Positions 1 to 11,190 of a stretch of DNA of 64,000 nucleotides are shown in pieces. This DNA comes from Erinaceus europaeus (taxonomy: Eukaryota; Chordata; Mammalia; Eulipotyphla; Erinaceidae), in the NCBI RefSeq assembly GCF_950295315.1, contig NC_080180.1:65877092-65941091 (forward strand). Direction: 5' to 3'. Both the position numbers and the translations under genes were made by a program. Position 1 is the stretch's first letter. Every line of letters begins with the position of its first letter. Under the pieces are notes generated by a model that had not been told where the DNA came from, ran no database searches, and saw only the letters and a list, made by a program, of their open reading frames with translations.

Positions 1-455
1 GTGTTCAACTATTCTCCCAATACACAATAGGATTGTCTTTTCTATGAAGACATACACAAATTAGTCTTAATTTAAAGGAAGGGAATGTGTCCTAAATGCC
101 ATAAAATGATCCAAGATTCTTCTTGGAACACCGTGTGAGTCTGTGTTTTGCTGCATATTGATAGGTGGTTATAAAAACAAGTGTCCAAAGAGAATTTCCA
201 CTGGCATTATATACCAGAAATTGTGATCAGCAGTGAACCCCACTAAATATAACATCAGGGAGTGATAAACACTTAGTAACATGTTGATAGTGCATTTTGG
301 CAATAAAACCTGGTCTCTACTTTTTTCTAGAATTTAATTATATATCATAAATCCATAAAATATTGGTATGTTAAAATTGCCAAAAATCATTCCTTTATAT
401 AGAACCCAATATAACAAATAAAATGTAGACTTAATCTTAGGTTCCATCAGAGTCA
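1..455. other. Unique AT-rich non-coding stretch
   Basis: No long open frame, no recognisable repeat head or tail, and no splice-bounded exon that I can support. The sequence is ordinary AT-rich mammalian non-coding DNA, and it stops where a CT-rich SINE remnant begins. Confidence 0.5.
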
Positions 456-459
456 ACCT

Positions 460-595
460 TCTCTCTCTCTCTCCTGCTCTCTCTCTCTCTCTCTCTCCCC
501 CCTAGAGCACTGCTCAACTCTGGCTTATTGCAGAGTTGAGCTTCAGGCAGGAGAGTCTTTTTGCATAACCATTAAGCTATCTCCCCCCACCTTCC
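460..595 (-). repeat. SINE family D remnant with CT microsatellite
   Basis: A (CT)n run interrupted by CCTG (about 463-497) is followed by AGAGCACTGCTCAACTCTGG and by GCATAACCATTAAGCTATCT. Those are the reverse complements of the D-family body and head. The middle is shortened compared with the copy at 41350-41480. Confidence 0.6.
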
Positions 596-1205
596 AGCAG
601 GAGTTACTTTTATAAGTATGAATACATATTTTTTCAGTAGGACAACTCTGAGGTCTATGTTGAATATTTCCTGTGAGTACAGAATGTAGTACTGCATTAT
701 TTTCTTTCAGAGAGTGTGGCAGCCAGAATTACTGAGCTTGCAATATCTGTAATTGTTCAGGACTAGGAAGGTGCTAAAATAAGCTAACAGAACCAACCCA
801 AAATCAACTACTTCCCTATTCTGAGATTAGGTGATGAGTGTCCTTAACCTTTTCTAGGACTAATCATGACAAGCTCCATAGCCCAGACATTGATCTGATT
901 GTGCAACCAGGGCGCAGGATGTAGGGGTGTCTCTGCCACCCTGCTCAAGACAGTAGCAGCTATTCCTCTCAGAGGTACCTGTCCATTATCACAAACCCCC
1001 AGAGGCACAGAAACTCTCCCTTCTTTTCACTCAGTCCTGAAAGAAGACCAGCCCAATGCCCAAGCTCTCTAGCTCAGGGAGGCTGGACATGTGAACTCTT
1101 GAACTTGTCCAGCCCTGTTTGCCAACTAATCTCTCCTGTTACCTGAGTCAAACCTTCCTAAGTGTCACAAGTTTGAATTTATACCTAAATGTAGTCAACT
1201 TAATT
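596..1205. other. Unique non-coding stretch
   Basis: No gene or repeat recognised. A slightly GC-richer part (about 890-1140) holds no open frame that survives inspection. Confidence 0.4.
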
Positions 1206-1208
1206 GAC

Positions 1209-1585
1209 TTGCTTTTTTTTTAAAGATAGATGTAGAAAGGCGGGGAGAGAGAGAGAGAGAGAGAGAGATAGCAAAGCACAGGGACCAGGCAGTGGTTCAG
1301 TCAGTAGAGCACATGTCACCCTGTGCAAGGAACCAGGTTTGAGCCCCTGGGCCCTGCCCGCAGAAAGCTGTGAAGCAGGGCTGCAGGTGTCTCCTCCCAA
1401 GCTCCCCTTCTCTCAATTTCCCTCGGTGCTATCAAATTTTAAAATACTAATTAACAAATAGATATTATAAAAAGAAACAAAAATACAGAAGCTTCCTTCA
1501 GTGCAGTAGGGGCTGTCCTTAACATGGAAACACACATGGCAAAGCAGTGCACTACTCAAGTGAGCTGACTTTCTGGCCCTTCCTT
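1209..1585 (-). repeat. SINE family E copy split by a nested SINE B
   Basis: The poly-T/GA part of a minus-strand E copy lies at 1209-1278, including (GA)n at 1243-1268. Its head resumes at about 1488-1580 with AGCTTCCTTCAGTGCAGT and CACATGGCAAAGCAGTGCAC. The family-B copy at 1280-1455 separates the halves, so the B insertion is the younger event. Confidence 0.6.
1280..1455 (+). repeat. SINE family B
   Basis: Family B is defined by a tRNA-like head (CCAGGCAGTGG...), a B-box-like GGTTTGAGCCCC, the body GTGAAGCAGGGCTGCAGGTG, and a pyrimidine-rich stretch before an A-rich tail. This copy is nested in the family-E copy around it. The short frames read across it are not genes. Confidence 0.75.
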
Positions 1586-1605
1586 ACTTTATTAAAGGTT
1601 TATCG

Positions 1606-1728
1606 AGGCTGGGGAGACAGTATAATGGTTCTGCAAACAACTTTCATGTCTGAGCACCAAAGGTCCCAGGTTCCATCCCCAGCACCACCATCGGCCAAGG
1701 CTGAGCAGCACTCTGGTTAATAAGTAAA
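1606..1728 (+). repeat. SINE family D
   Basis: The head is GGGGAGACAGTATAATGG, the B-box-like run is CAGGTTCCATCCCCAGCA, and the body is CTGAGCAGCACTCTGG with an AATAAGTAAA tail. Confidence 0.7.
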
Positions 1729-1787
1729 TTGTCACTCTTGCATGAGAGGGTTTGGTGAAGGCACCATTTCTGGGAGATGTGGCGTTA

Positions 1788-1874
1788 GGGATCACACATG
1801 AGCTTTCAGACATGGAAACCCTGCTCTCTGGGGGATCACACATGGGCTTTCAGACTTGGAAACCCTGTACTCTG
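1788..1874 (+). repeat. Two-copy 43-bp tandem duplication
   Basis: GGGATCACACATGAGCTTTC at 1788 recurs as GGGATCACACATGGGCTTTC at 1832. The two 43-bp units differ at a few sites and are separated by one G. The second unit ends exactly where a family-B SINE inserted. Confidence 0.8.
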
Positions 1875-2069
1875 GGCGGGTGGTGGTGTACCTGTTATGA
1901 TGCAGAAGGACCCAGGCTCCAGCTTCCAATCTTCCCCTCCAGAGGGACAGCTTTGTGAATGCTGAAGCAGAACTGCAGGTATCTCTCCTCTTTCTCCCTC
2001 CCTATCTCCCTCTTCCCTCTCTATTTCTGGCTGTCTCTATCCAATAAATAAAGATGATAATAATAAATT
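1875..2069 (+). repeat. SINE family B with 16-bp TSD
   Basis: GAAACCCTGTACTCTG (ending 1874) and GAAACCCTTTACTCTG (2070-2085) flank a B-type head (GGCGGGTGGTGGTGTACC), a CT-rich body and an AATAAATAAAGATGATAATA tail. The TSD carries one mismatch. Confidence 0.85.
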
Positions 2070-2085
2070 GAAACCCTTTACTCTG

Positions 2086-3460
2086 CTTGCTGAGTCATGT
2101 ACCCTGGCCAGCTGGTCATGATGTCGTGACCCATTTATATGTTGGTGGCATGTTTGTTATGACCATACAAGGTTTTCTAGGCATTCCATAGATCTGGACT
2201 AGCCTTGGATACAGCCATGGATAGGCCACCATCCATCTTAGAAACAGAAGATTAGATTATCAAAATAATAATAAGAAGAAAGATTATTAGAGACATGGAG
2301 GCGACTTGAACAGAGGAGAGATTTCAGTGGTCTGGGTGGGCACAAACTGCCAGTGTGGTTGCCCTCTGCAATGGAGGGGTGGTGACACGGCGCCCCTAAG
2401 ATATACACACTTTTATAAACGGCTACCCTAATAAGATGCATTTTTAAAATGTATATTATGGATTACAAATCTCTTATATATTTTGAAAATAAGATGCAAA
2501 TGTACCTATAGCTATAAAAACACACATCCTAGTCTTATGATGCTTTTTAATAACAACAAGCAGTAGCACCCACTGCTCATTTTATGCTGCCTTTTTATTT
2601 ATGTTGAAGGTAGACTGTCATCAGCTCTGACTGAGAGTTTACCAGACCCCAGAGAGCCACAGGCAGGATCCTCATCAGTGGGGACATGTCTCCCCTTTCC
2701 CTGAAGTTATAGACGCACTCGAAGAAGCAGCTATAATGCTTGGCGTCCATAAGCTAGCGGAGCTTTACAAACACACGAGTATCATGAGTATCGAAGTCTC
2801 AACTGACTTCGAGAACTGTGGTCATGGAGTGTAGTCACTGCTTTATTCTAGGTCTTCAGTCCACGCTAGGTCAGGGAAGACATCTGGTGTTTAAGGCTGG
2901 CGGCTCATCAATAGGCTATGACATATGAAAGCATTCGCTGGTCTGACTTCACTTTCCACTGAGTCCTTGTCAGGTAGTGATTAGAAGCCTACGAGGAACT
3001 TGGCTCACAGCAAGGGATGTTCCATGTTGGAACCCTTTCCCATCACGACAAACTGTGTTTTCGATATCAGCAGCAGAGTCTATTGGCAGGAAACTCTGTC
3101 TATGTCACCCTTTCCTACTGTTCGATAAATAAAAGACTTTAGCTGCCAAAAGAGATTATACATTGCAAGAGGTTCAACTGCTTGAAGTTTAAAAAGACCC
3201 TAATTACACAGTGCTAAGAATACATAAAATCACAGGAGACCTTTTAGAAGTGACGGAGAATATTCTTTCTCTATATTTTATTTAAAAAAAAAGAGATTTC
3301 CCCAGATGAAACACCTACAACAATTAGACATTTAGTAAATATTTCTCTTCTTGGTAATCGGTTGTTAACTTTTTACAGGTGTCGAACAACTTTTTATTTT
3401 AAAAGTAGAGAATAAAACTAGTTGTTCTTGCAGTGAGAACTCTGATGTGCCGTGGGATAC
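2086..3460. other. Unique non-coding stretch
   Basis: No repeat recognised. The part at about 2690-3110 keeps more CpG dinucleotides than its surroundings, but all frames are short and broken. No exon is supported. Confidence 0.4.
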
Positions 3461-3649
3461 TTAGAATCTCTCTCTCTCCAGCTTTACTGAGAAGAAACCG
3501 CAGGGCAACCCTGGTAAGTGTATAAACTGATGGCCTGATACAGGTGTGCATGGCAAACTGGTTGCCACAATAAGATGGGCCCTTGTGGCTGTCTTCACAT
3601 ACCATTACCATGTGTGCATTTGGGAAAAACATGTAAGATTCACTCTCTG

Positions 3650-3785
3650 ATCAACTAGGTCACTCACCTGGATAGGGCCCTTGCTTTATCATGCATGGGC
3701 CCAAGTTCATCTTGGCCACCATGCACTTGAGGAAGCTTCAGTGCTGTATTCTGTCTGTTGGTCTGTCTATCAGTCTATCTATCAC

Positions 3786-3835
<50 letters not shown>

Positions 3836-3900
3836 GTCTGTCTACCGATCTTTCTATCTTTCTTTCTCTCTATCTTTCTGTGTGTCTTTTTCTTCCTACT
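3650..3900 (+). repeat. SINE family E with TATC microsatellite
   Basis: The plus-strand E head CTCACCTGGATAGGGCCC is followed by AGGAAGCTTCAGTGCTGT. The CT-rich body has expanded into a (TATC)n array (about 3774-3838) and degenerate TTTC repeats up to 3900. The serine/tyrosine-rich frames here come from the microsatellite. Confidence 0.7.
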
Positions 3901-4104
3901 GCATATAATTGGCTTGGAGTAGTGATATCTCATAGATGCCAAAAAGAAAAGATTCACTGTCAGTACAAAGATAGTCTGTGTGTTCATTATTGTTAACTAC
4001 AGTCACTAGGAAGGATATTGAATGCCTACAACTTAGTCACCTTTTACTGGATGTGTCAATCTCTTCCTCGTTTTCCCTCTACCCTAGTTCCTGACAACCA
4101 CTTA

Positions 4105-4231
4105 TTATTATTATTTTTTACTAGATTACTGCTCAGCTCTGGCTAATGGTGGTGCAGGGGACTGAACCTGGGACTCTGGATTCTCAGACATGGAAGACAC
4201 CTTGCATAACTTTTATGCTATCTACACCCAG
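4105..4231 (-). repeat. SINE family D
   Basis: Reverse-complement D copy: TTATTATTATT tail remnant, CTGCTCAGCTCTGGCTAATG, GGACTGAACCTGGGACTC (B-box region) and a degraded head. It is inserted in the old L1 tail. Confidence 0.8.
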
Positions 4232-4814
4232 CCGACAGCCACGTATTTCACCCAGTCTCCTCAAATCCCATTTAAGATGCCACCTGTAAGTAAGATGACT
4301 TCTCTGTATTGATGCTATTGCACTTAGTGAAAGGTTCTCAGGGTCCATAGGTTATGCAGTGAATGGAAGAATTCCCTAGCTTTAGCTTTCTCACAGCTGA
4401 GCGCTATTCCGCTTTATCCATTCCTCTGCATACGGCCAGAACGAATAACGGTGTGGTGAACGCGCTGTTGCCAAGGAAAGATGTCTGCCAGTGTGCGGGC
4501 AGGAGAGAGCTCATTCAAGAGCAGAAGTCTGGTGCAGAGCTGAGTTCTAGAACATGGAATCTGATCCTGAAAACTCTATACTACTTTGAATTTTCTTTTC
4601 ATTCAGGCAGTTCTTCAACTAGCAAGCTATACTATGAAATTTCTGTCGCATAGCATCAAATATATCACTACTTTAAAGATGTTTAATATTTACTTATATT
4701 TCCTATCATCAACTAGATTAAAACTTAAAGTGCAACAATATATAGTCTGTGAAGCACACTTGAAAATATATAGAGAAGTTAGTGAAAGTATGATTTTTTT
4801 CCCCCAAGTCATTC

Positions 4815-5880
4815 TACTGGAGGATAATGTTCTACACAGTACAGTTGTTGACACATGGTACCATTTTTCATCTCCCTGCGATAAGTGTCTGCTAACTTGA
4901 GTTCCAGTCAGGCGCCGAGTATTTGGACCCCCTTTCCCGTGCCTGCCCTCTCCTCCCCAGAGTCCTCTGATTTACTGCAGTACACTACACCCAGCTCAAA
5001 CTTCATCTTTGTACTTACCTTGTCATTCCTGTTTCTTAAGTTCCCTCTATAAATGAGGGTCTAGTATTTTTTCTTCTCTTTTTGGTTTGTCTCACTTAGC
5101 GTAGATCCTAGGAGATCCTCCCAAGATGAGCCAAAGGAGACGGCTTCATCATCTTTAACAACTAAGTAGCATTCCATCCTATAACTTTCGTAGCTACCTA
5201 TTTGTCCTTGACCATCCTTCCAAGTTTGGGCTATTACAATTGTGCAACTATGAACACAGATGTACATAGATCGCTTTGGATAGATGCTTTGGCCTCCTTT
5301 AGATAAATCACAAGGAGAGAAATTGCCAGGTCCTAGAGTACGTCCATTTATAGTGTTTTGAAATATCTCCGACCTGTTTTCCACAGGCCTTGAACCAAGT
5401 CACACTCTCATCAGCAGTGCAGAAGGCTTTCATTGCCTGCGTCTCCCTGACAACATTTGCTGTTTCTGTCTTTCTGTCAGTGTCTGCTACTCTCACTAGT
5501 GTGAAGTAGCATCTCACTATCATCTCCATTTGCATTCCTCTGACAATCAGTGTCTGGGCATTTATTTCATGGCTGTCGATCTTCTAGATCTCTCCTTTGG
5601 TAAAGATTCTGTTCATGTCCTCTCCCTATTTTTTTTAAAGTTAGAGACAGAGAGGGAGAGTAAGAGAGAGTGAAAGACAACACAGCAGCAAAGCTTTCAT
5701 GTGGTGGCTGGCTTAAACCTGGGTCTCAAACAGGGCTAAGCAGTGCACTCAATGTGAGCCGTTTCATTGGCCCTTCTCCCCATTTTCAGTGGAGCGCTTG
5801 CTTGTAATTGCTGATTCTAGTAAGGTTTTCATACACCCTGGTTATCATCCCTTCCTCTGCTCTACCAAGTACATCACTAC
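4815..5880 (-). repeat. LINE-1 3' end, interrupted by a SINE E
   Basis: The 3' UTR part (4815-5060) resembles that at 6815-7120: both hold a TTCTACA/TTTTACA stretch and CCCCAGAGTC. Upstream on the minus strand are ORF2 C-terminal hallmarks: TAGCATTCCATCC (5168), ATTGCCAGGTCC (5323), TTTTCCACAGGCCTTGAACC (5377), GTGTGAAGTAGCATCTCACT (5498) and TTTGCATTCCTCTGACAATC (5529). A SINE sits at 5633-5775 and L1 resumes to about 5880. Confidence 0.75.
5633..5775 (-). repeat. SINE family E remnant
   Basis: Poly-T, AGAGACAGAGAGGGAGAG, CAGCAAAGCTTTCATGTGG, AAACCTGGGTCTCAAACAGG and AAGCAGTGCACTCAATGTGA give the minus-strand E order. It interrupts the L1 tail. Confidence 0.6.
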
Positions 5881-6605
5881 CTCCCCAAACCCCCACCCAA
5901 AGATGATATGACCACCTTTCAACAAGTATGTCTTCAGTTATCAACTCACTCAGCAAAATAATCCACTAAAACTTAAGTTTCACTCTTCACCACTAAAAAG
6001 GCCAGTTCATCAAGAGGCATGGGTTGCAAGAAGGAAACCAAGTTTATTTTCAGGTGTTCGTGGAGAAGACAGCAAGCTCATGTCTGAAAACCTGTCTTCC
6101 TTAGGAATTGAAGAAGGAATCCTGCTGTGTGAGACAAACCGAGACTCCTGACTGCTGGTGGCTTCACTCAGAGAGAGACGAAAAAAGCGAAGGATGGGGT
6201 GATACAGGGTGGGACTCACACGGGCCGTGTTCTACTGCCAGTAGCAGAGGCGAGGATGCTCAGGGGAGGAGGTAGGAGAGCAGAGCGTTGGTTGGAGGGG
6301 AGATGGACAGAGACCCAGGGCATTATGCTGGAGGGAGGTTGCGGCTGGTCCTGGCTACAGAGGGCCACACATGACGTGGGGGATAAGAAAATGTACTCGG
6401 TGAGAAAACTTGTCTTATAAATTGTGTTTCTTCCAATGAGCTGGGGAAAAGACCTTCCTTCCATTCAGGCTAGAATTCAGGGCTTATAACAAAGTGAGTT
6501 AGGTCAGTGGAGAGTAGGACCCATTTATGCAGTCACCTGACTGAACCACTAACCTGACTTTTCTGGCTCTAGAAAGTTTGATGGTTTTGTCCTTTGTACA
6601 ATCTA
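5881..6605. other. Unique non-coding stretch
   Basis: No repeat recognised between the L1 tail and the next SINE. A GC-richer patch (about 6210-6370) has short overlapping frames on both strands with no family resemblance. Confidence 0.4.
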
Positions 6606-6610
6606 AGATA

Positions 6611-6810
6611 AGGGGTCAGGCAGTGGCACACCTGGCGAAGTGCTCACATTATAGTACACAAGGACCTGGTTTAAGCCCCGTCTGCAGAAGGAAAGCTTCA
6701 CAAGTGGTGAAGCAGGGCTGCAGGCGTCTCTCTGTCTCTTTCCCTTTCTATCTCCCCCTCCCTTCTCAACTTCTTTCTGTCTCTATCCAATATTAAATAA
6801 AATTTTTTAA
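6611..6810 (+). repeat. SINE family B
   Basis: The head is GGGGTCAGGCAGTGGCACAC and the B-box-like run is CCTGGTTTAAGCCCCG. GTGGTGAAGCAGGGCTGCAG and a CTCTATCCAATATTAAATAA tail follow. Confidence 0.85.
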
Positions 6811-6814
6811 ATTT

Positions 6815-7120
6815 ATTTCTTTATTGGGGAATTAATGTTTTACATTCAACAGTAAATACAATAGTTTGTACATGCATAACATTCCCCAGTTTCCCATTTA
6901 ACAATACAACCCCCACTATGTCATTCATCATCCTTCATGGACCTGTATTCTCCCCACCCACCCACCCCAGAGTCTTTTACTTGGGTGCAATACGCCAATT
7001 CCATTTCAGGTTCTACTTGTGTTTTCATTTCTGATCTTGTTTTTCAACTTCTGTCTGAGAGTGAGATCATCCCATATTCATCCTTCTGTTTCTGACTTAT
7101 TTCACTCAACATGATTTTTT
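6815..7120 (-). repeat. LINE-1 3' UTR, hedgehog-type subfamily
   Basis: A poly-T-rich edge is followed by GGGGAATTAATGTTTTACAT, AACATTCCCCAGTTTCCCAT and CCCCAGAGTCTTTTACTTGG. It ends in TCTGACTTATTTCACTCAAC, the usual L1 ORF2-end/3'-UTR junction text. A plus-strand relative of its terminal part lies at 19800-19935. Confidence 0.7.
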
Positions 7121-7124
7121 CATT

Positions 7125-7408
7125 TTAATTTTATTTTTTATATTTCTTTTCCTTTTTGTCGCCCTTGTTGTTTAACATTGTTGTGATTATTGATGTTGTT
7201 GTTGTTGGACAGGACAGAGAGAAATGGAAAGAGGAGAGGAAGACAGAGAGGGGGAGAGAAAGACAGACATCTGCAGACCTGCTTCACCGCCTGTGAAGCG
7301 ACTCCCCTGCAGGTGGGGAGCCGGGGGGCTGGAACTGGGATTCTGACACTGGTCCTTGCACTTTGCACCATGTGCGCTTAACCCACTGCACCACTGCTCG
7401 ACTCCCCT
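7125..7408 (-). repeat. SINE family A
   Basis: Minus-strand A copy with all parts: the CCCTTGTTGTTTAACATTGT tail, GGACAGGACAGAGAGAAATG, AGAAAGACAGACATCTGCAG, GCGACTCCCCTGCAGGTGGG and the head complement TGCGCTTAACCCACTGCACC. Confidence 0.9.
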
Positions 7409-7411
7409 AAA

Positions 7412-8425
7412 TAATTTTTTCAAAAAATGAATTTAAACAATAAACCAATCGAGATAACATCATTAAAGACAGGAGCATGGTTGTCTAAAATGTTGATAGC
7501 ATCCTTAAATAAACCCCCCTGAATGTAGGTTCCTAGTTTATATTCCTAGTTCCAGGAAGACAGACAAGCCAGAGGACTGATTCCTATATGGTGACTCAAC
7601 ACCTTTTTCTAAGCAGCAGGCTCCGACACAGAAGAGGGAGAGAATATGAGAAACACATCTGCACGAGAAGAGCCAAAGAGCAAGAGGGAAGGTGCCTCTT
7701 ACAGATGCCTCCTCTCTTACAAAACTACCCTTCATGGCCGAGATTCAGGCCGCTCTTGGGAGATTTCTCACTTCCTCCTGACGTTCCAGTACCCGACATC
7801 AGCAAAGTAACACTTGTTCTTCCTGCCCTGGGGATATAACTCAAATAAAGCATATGGAACATTGTGGGACTGAAACAAAGTGCATCTTGTTGTCCGAAAT
7901 TCTGTCCGAGGATGCTTGGAAAACAGTGCTGCGGATCTGAAAACAAGGATGGTTTACGAGATGTTTCAAAGTGGGAGATGATTACTGTGAAACAGCTGGA
8001 AAATACACAGACTTCTACTGTGCTTTCTATTGTGGTTTCCACAATCTTGTTTCAGAAATTCAATGTATAGAAAAGGATGATTTTTAAACTACCAAAGGAA
8101 AAAAAAAAACAAACAAAAAAAAACCAGACAGGTGTGATTTGGAACTCATGACACTTGCAAACATCTTCTCTATTTGAAGCTGTAGTACTGAAACCACAGA
8201 TACCAAGATATTTTGAAACTCCTCAAAGTTCTCGGGGAGATAATCAGCTTATAAGGTGGTTTAAGCAAACTAATCAGTTCTTTTAAAATATGTATTTATT
8301 CATTTATCAACTTATTTGTGTAATGAGAAAAGAGGGGAAGAAGAAGACCAAAGAATTACTCAGTATAGCATAGTACTAGGGGTTAAACTTGCATCCCAAG
8401 AGACCTCGGGAATGTACAATGGAAT
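7412..8425. other. Unique non-coding stretch
   Basis: Frames up to 105 codons exist (for example minus strand, 7725-8042) but have no recognisable motif and overlap other frames. No repeat was identified apart from an A-rich run at 8099-8123. Confidence 0.4.
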
Positions 8426-8429
8426 TCTT

Positions 8430-8634
8430 TTTAAAATGTATGTATGTATATATATATATGATTTATCTTGGGTAGAGACTGAGAAGAAAGAAGGAGATAG
8501 AGAGAAAGAGAGACAACTGCAGCCTTCTCCACCACTTGTGCAGCTCCCCCTCTGAAGCTAGGGACTTGAGGCTTGAACCAGGCCCTTCAGTAACTAAAGT
8601 GTAAGTTCAACCAGGTAGACCACCACATGGCTCC
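8430..8634 (-). repeat. SINE family B with TA-rich edge
   Basis: TATATATATATATG (8448) leads into GGGTAGAGACTGAGAAG, GAGAGACAACTGCAGCC, GGCTTGAACCAGGCCCTT and the head complement CAACCAGGTAGACCACCAC. Confidence 0.75.
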
Positions 8635-8690
8635 CTGCAAGTTGCAATTCTAACAGTCTGCACAAAGTCCCCGGTCCTAATGAATTCTTT

Positions 8691-8926
8691 TTTTTAAAGC
8701 TATTTTATTTTATTTTACTTTATTATTATCTTTTCATTGGGTAGAGAAAGCCAGAAATAGAGAGGGTAGGGGAAGGAAAATAGAGAGGGGGAGAGAAAGA
8801 GAGACAGCTGAAGCCCTGCTTCACCACTAGAAACCCCCCCCCCCCCCGCAGGTGGGGACTGGGGCCTTGAACCAGGGCCCTTGAGCACTGCAACAATGCT
8901 CAACCAGGTGTGCCACCACCTGGTCC
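8691..8926 (-). repeat. SINE family B with 15-bp TSD
   Basis: CCTAATGAATTCTTT occurs at 8676-8690 and again at 8927-8941. The element between has the order tail TTTATTTTATTTTA, GGGTAGAGAAAGCCAGAAAT, poly-C CCCCCCGCAGGTGGGGACTG, and head complement AACCAGGTGTGCCACCACC. Confidence 0.9.
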
Positions 8927-8944
8927 CCTAATGAATTCTTTAAA

Positions 8945-9560
8945 AAAAATGAAATGATGCATTGCCTTTAATCATCTAGTGAAGCTTCTGCCAGCTAGGT
9001 GGGTAATAAGACAAGTCAGTACAGGAACCATGGAAGATGACGTAGGTCACAAGAACCAGAGATTGATCTCCAGTGGGGGAGACATGGTCTTGCTTATAAA
9101 GTAAGGCTTTAAAAAACAAAAACAAAAACAAAGGAACAGGTTCTAAGAGTACCTGTATATAAAGGGAAAATGCTAAGGAGAAAGATATCCTGACTGTACT
9201 TGGGAGCCTGCCTATACTGACGTGAACAGGTGGTCCTGCTCAGAGCTGCCCTCACCCCAAACAGAAAACGTGAGCCGACCTGAGACTCCGTCCAGATTCA
9301 GCAGCCACTAGGTCTGCAGGCTTTCCAGCCTCCACAGGGTATCACCTGGACAAAAAAACACAAATAAACAAAAAACTCTATATTTACATGAGAATGGATT
9401 CTACTTAACTATTCTAATTCCATGGAGATTAATTGGGATTCCATTTTATGGTTGGCAGCGATTTAAATGATCTTTTAAAAATTAATGTTCTTAGTATTGG
9501 TTGTGGAAATAATATAATTTTTGTCTCAGTTTATGTGATCAATAAGATACCCCAAATAAC
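8945..9560. other. Unique non-coding stretch
   Basis: No gene or interspersed repeat recognised. The region becomes strongly AT-rich as it approaches the minisatellite. Confidence 0.4.
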
Positions 9561-9564
9561 ATTA

Positions 9565-9844
9565 CTGCTAAATTCTAATGATAACTGTGTCTATGGCATC
9601 TATAACTATATAGATATTTTCTGCTGAATTCTAATGATAACTATGTCTATGGCATCTATAACTATATAGATAATTTCTGCTGAATTCTAATAATAACTGT
9701 GTCTATGGCATCCATAGCTATATAGATGATTTCTGCTAAGTTCTAATGATAACTATGTCTATGGCATCTATAACTATATAGATAATTTCTGCTGAATTCT
9801 AATGATATCTATAGCTATGGAATCTATAGCTATGTAGATAACTT
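9565..9844. repeat. 56-bp minisatellite, five units
   Basis: CTGCTGAATTC-type starts occur at 9565, 9621, 9677, 9733 and 9789, exactly 56 bp apart. Each unit carries TATGGCATCTATAACTATAT or a close variant, which includes a short imperfect palindrome (ATCTAT...ATATAGAT). The last unit is more diverged. The short AT-rich frames crossing it are not genes. Confidence 0.95.
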
Positions 9845-9904
9845 CCACTGCAGTTATCACTAGGACTTGTACTTGCAAGACGACGACTGTACCATTCCCG
9901 AAGC

Positions 9905-10117
9905 CATTTCTTCCCCCTTTCTTCTTGTTTTGATGAATACAGAGAAAAATTGAGAAGGAAAGGGGATAGAGAGGGTAAGGAGAAGAAGAAAAATTCCTCC
10001 CCTCTATGAAGATTCCCCCTACAGGAGGGGACTAGGGGCTTAAACATGGGTCTTAGCCCACGGTAATGTGTCATGATAACATATGCACTCTACCAGGTGC
10101 ATCACTGCCCAGCCCTG
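9905..10117 (-). repeat. SINE family B
   Basis: GAATACAGAGAAAAATTGAG, a GGGGATAGAGAGGGTAAGG body, GGGGCTTAAACATGGGTCTT and head complement CTACCAGGTGCATCACTGCC. Moderately diverged. Confidence 0.7.
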
Positions 10118-10118
10118 T

Positions 10119-11179
10119 ACTTTTTCCTTTTTTATCACAGTTTTCAGGCTCACTTGCAAACCAAACTATGAAGTAGATAAACAGATGCTGATAACAGTTC
10201 TGTAAATGTAACCATGATAGTAATCATCACACTGAAAAAAAAAAAAAAAAGTTAAGAGGTGCCAATCACTTTTTCAATGGTTTCTCACATCTTAAGATTT
10301 TTTTTATTTCTACAAATATAAGAGAACTTCGATTGTAATCCTCTTGTTTGTGTGGCATGAAGGAGGAAGAATAAACATTTGAACACTGTACAAATTCTGT
10401 GTATTTCATTTTGCAAAAAATCCATACAAGGTCTGGATATTTTACATGTCTCCTAGAAGGTTAAATAGCGGTGATGGAAACACTTTTATTTCAACATACA
10501 TTGACTATGGTTTTTGTAATTTTTAAAAACTGCTGCTACCTGGACGACACTTTAGAATCTCAGAATAGCTGCACTTTTATTTGAAATTCTTGATGAAGTG
10601 GAACCATTACCTACAGGCATTCTTTTTCTCCATGTTGTTTCCAAGCTGAACTGCTTTGGAAGGGCAATGTTGGCTGTAAACTGGGCTTCCATGGTGTTAA
10701 TGACTGCTATAATTGCTTTTTAAAGAAACATCCCTACTTGGAATAATTGCAAAGAGTACCTCAGAGAGAGAATTTACAGAATGAGCAGGGTGGGGAGTGG
10801 CTATTATGCACAAACTCATTTCCCTAAACCTCCAGCTTTGATCTAATATTAGACCCTGAAGCTAATTGTCCTGGAGGGTATTTTTAGTAGAGGTCAAAGA
10901 TTCCTTGGTAACTTTTTATCAGAAAGTAGGTACAAGGTTACCTTTAAAGATGGATTATTCAATTAAAGGCAAAAATAGATGTTTTGACTATATCAACCAC
11001 AAGCACATATCCACATATTCATAAAAAAGTGTCACACATAAAAAATTAAAGACTACTCAACAGCCAAAAGGAACAGGAAAACCCCTGACAGTAGAAAAAG
11101 GTTTCCTACCTTCACCATTCCAAACAAAGGCATAACCATCAGGCTAACTTACAACAAAGGACAAATGATTTCTATGAAG
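10119..11179. other. Unique AT-rich non-coding stretch
   Basis: Holds A-rich and T-rich runs but no repeat head, tail or credible frame. The part at about 10910-11160 is A-rich and could be an ancient L1 coding remnant, but I could not align it with confidence. Confidence 0.4.
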
Positions 11180-11190
11180 CTAAAATGACT

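Larger units (their letters stand above)
3470..4470 (-). repeat. Old LINE-1 3' end, interrupted by SINEs
   Basis: The minus-strand order matches old mammalian L1 tails. It runs from CCAGCTTTACTGAGAAG and TGGTTGCCACAATAAGATGG (3' UTR) to GTTCCTGACAACCACTTATT (about 4088) and TTGCACTTAGTG...CTTTATCCATTCCTCTGCAT (about 4317-4430, ORF2 end). SINEs at 3650-3900 and 4105-4231 are inserted. Coding potential is lost. Confidence 0.6.

Noticed and set aside
3774..3838. (TATC)n array as a CRISPR-like or regulatory repeat
   Set aside because: It is a simple tetranucleotide microsatellite in the tail of a SINE E copy.
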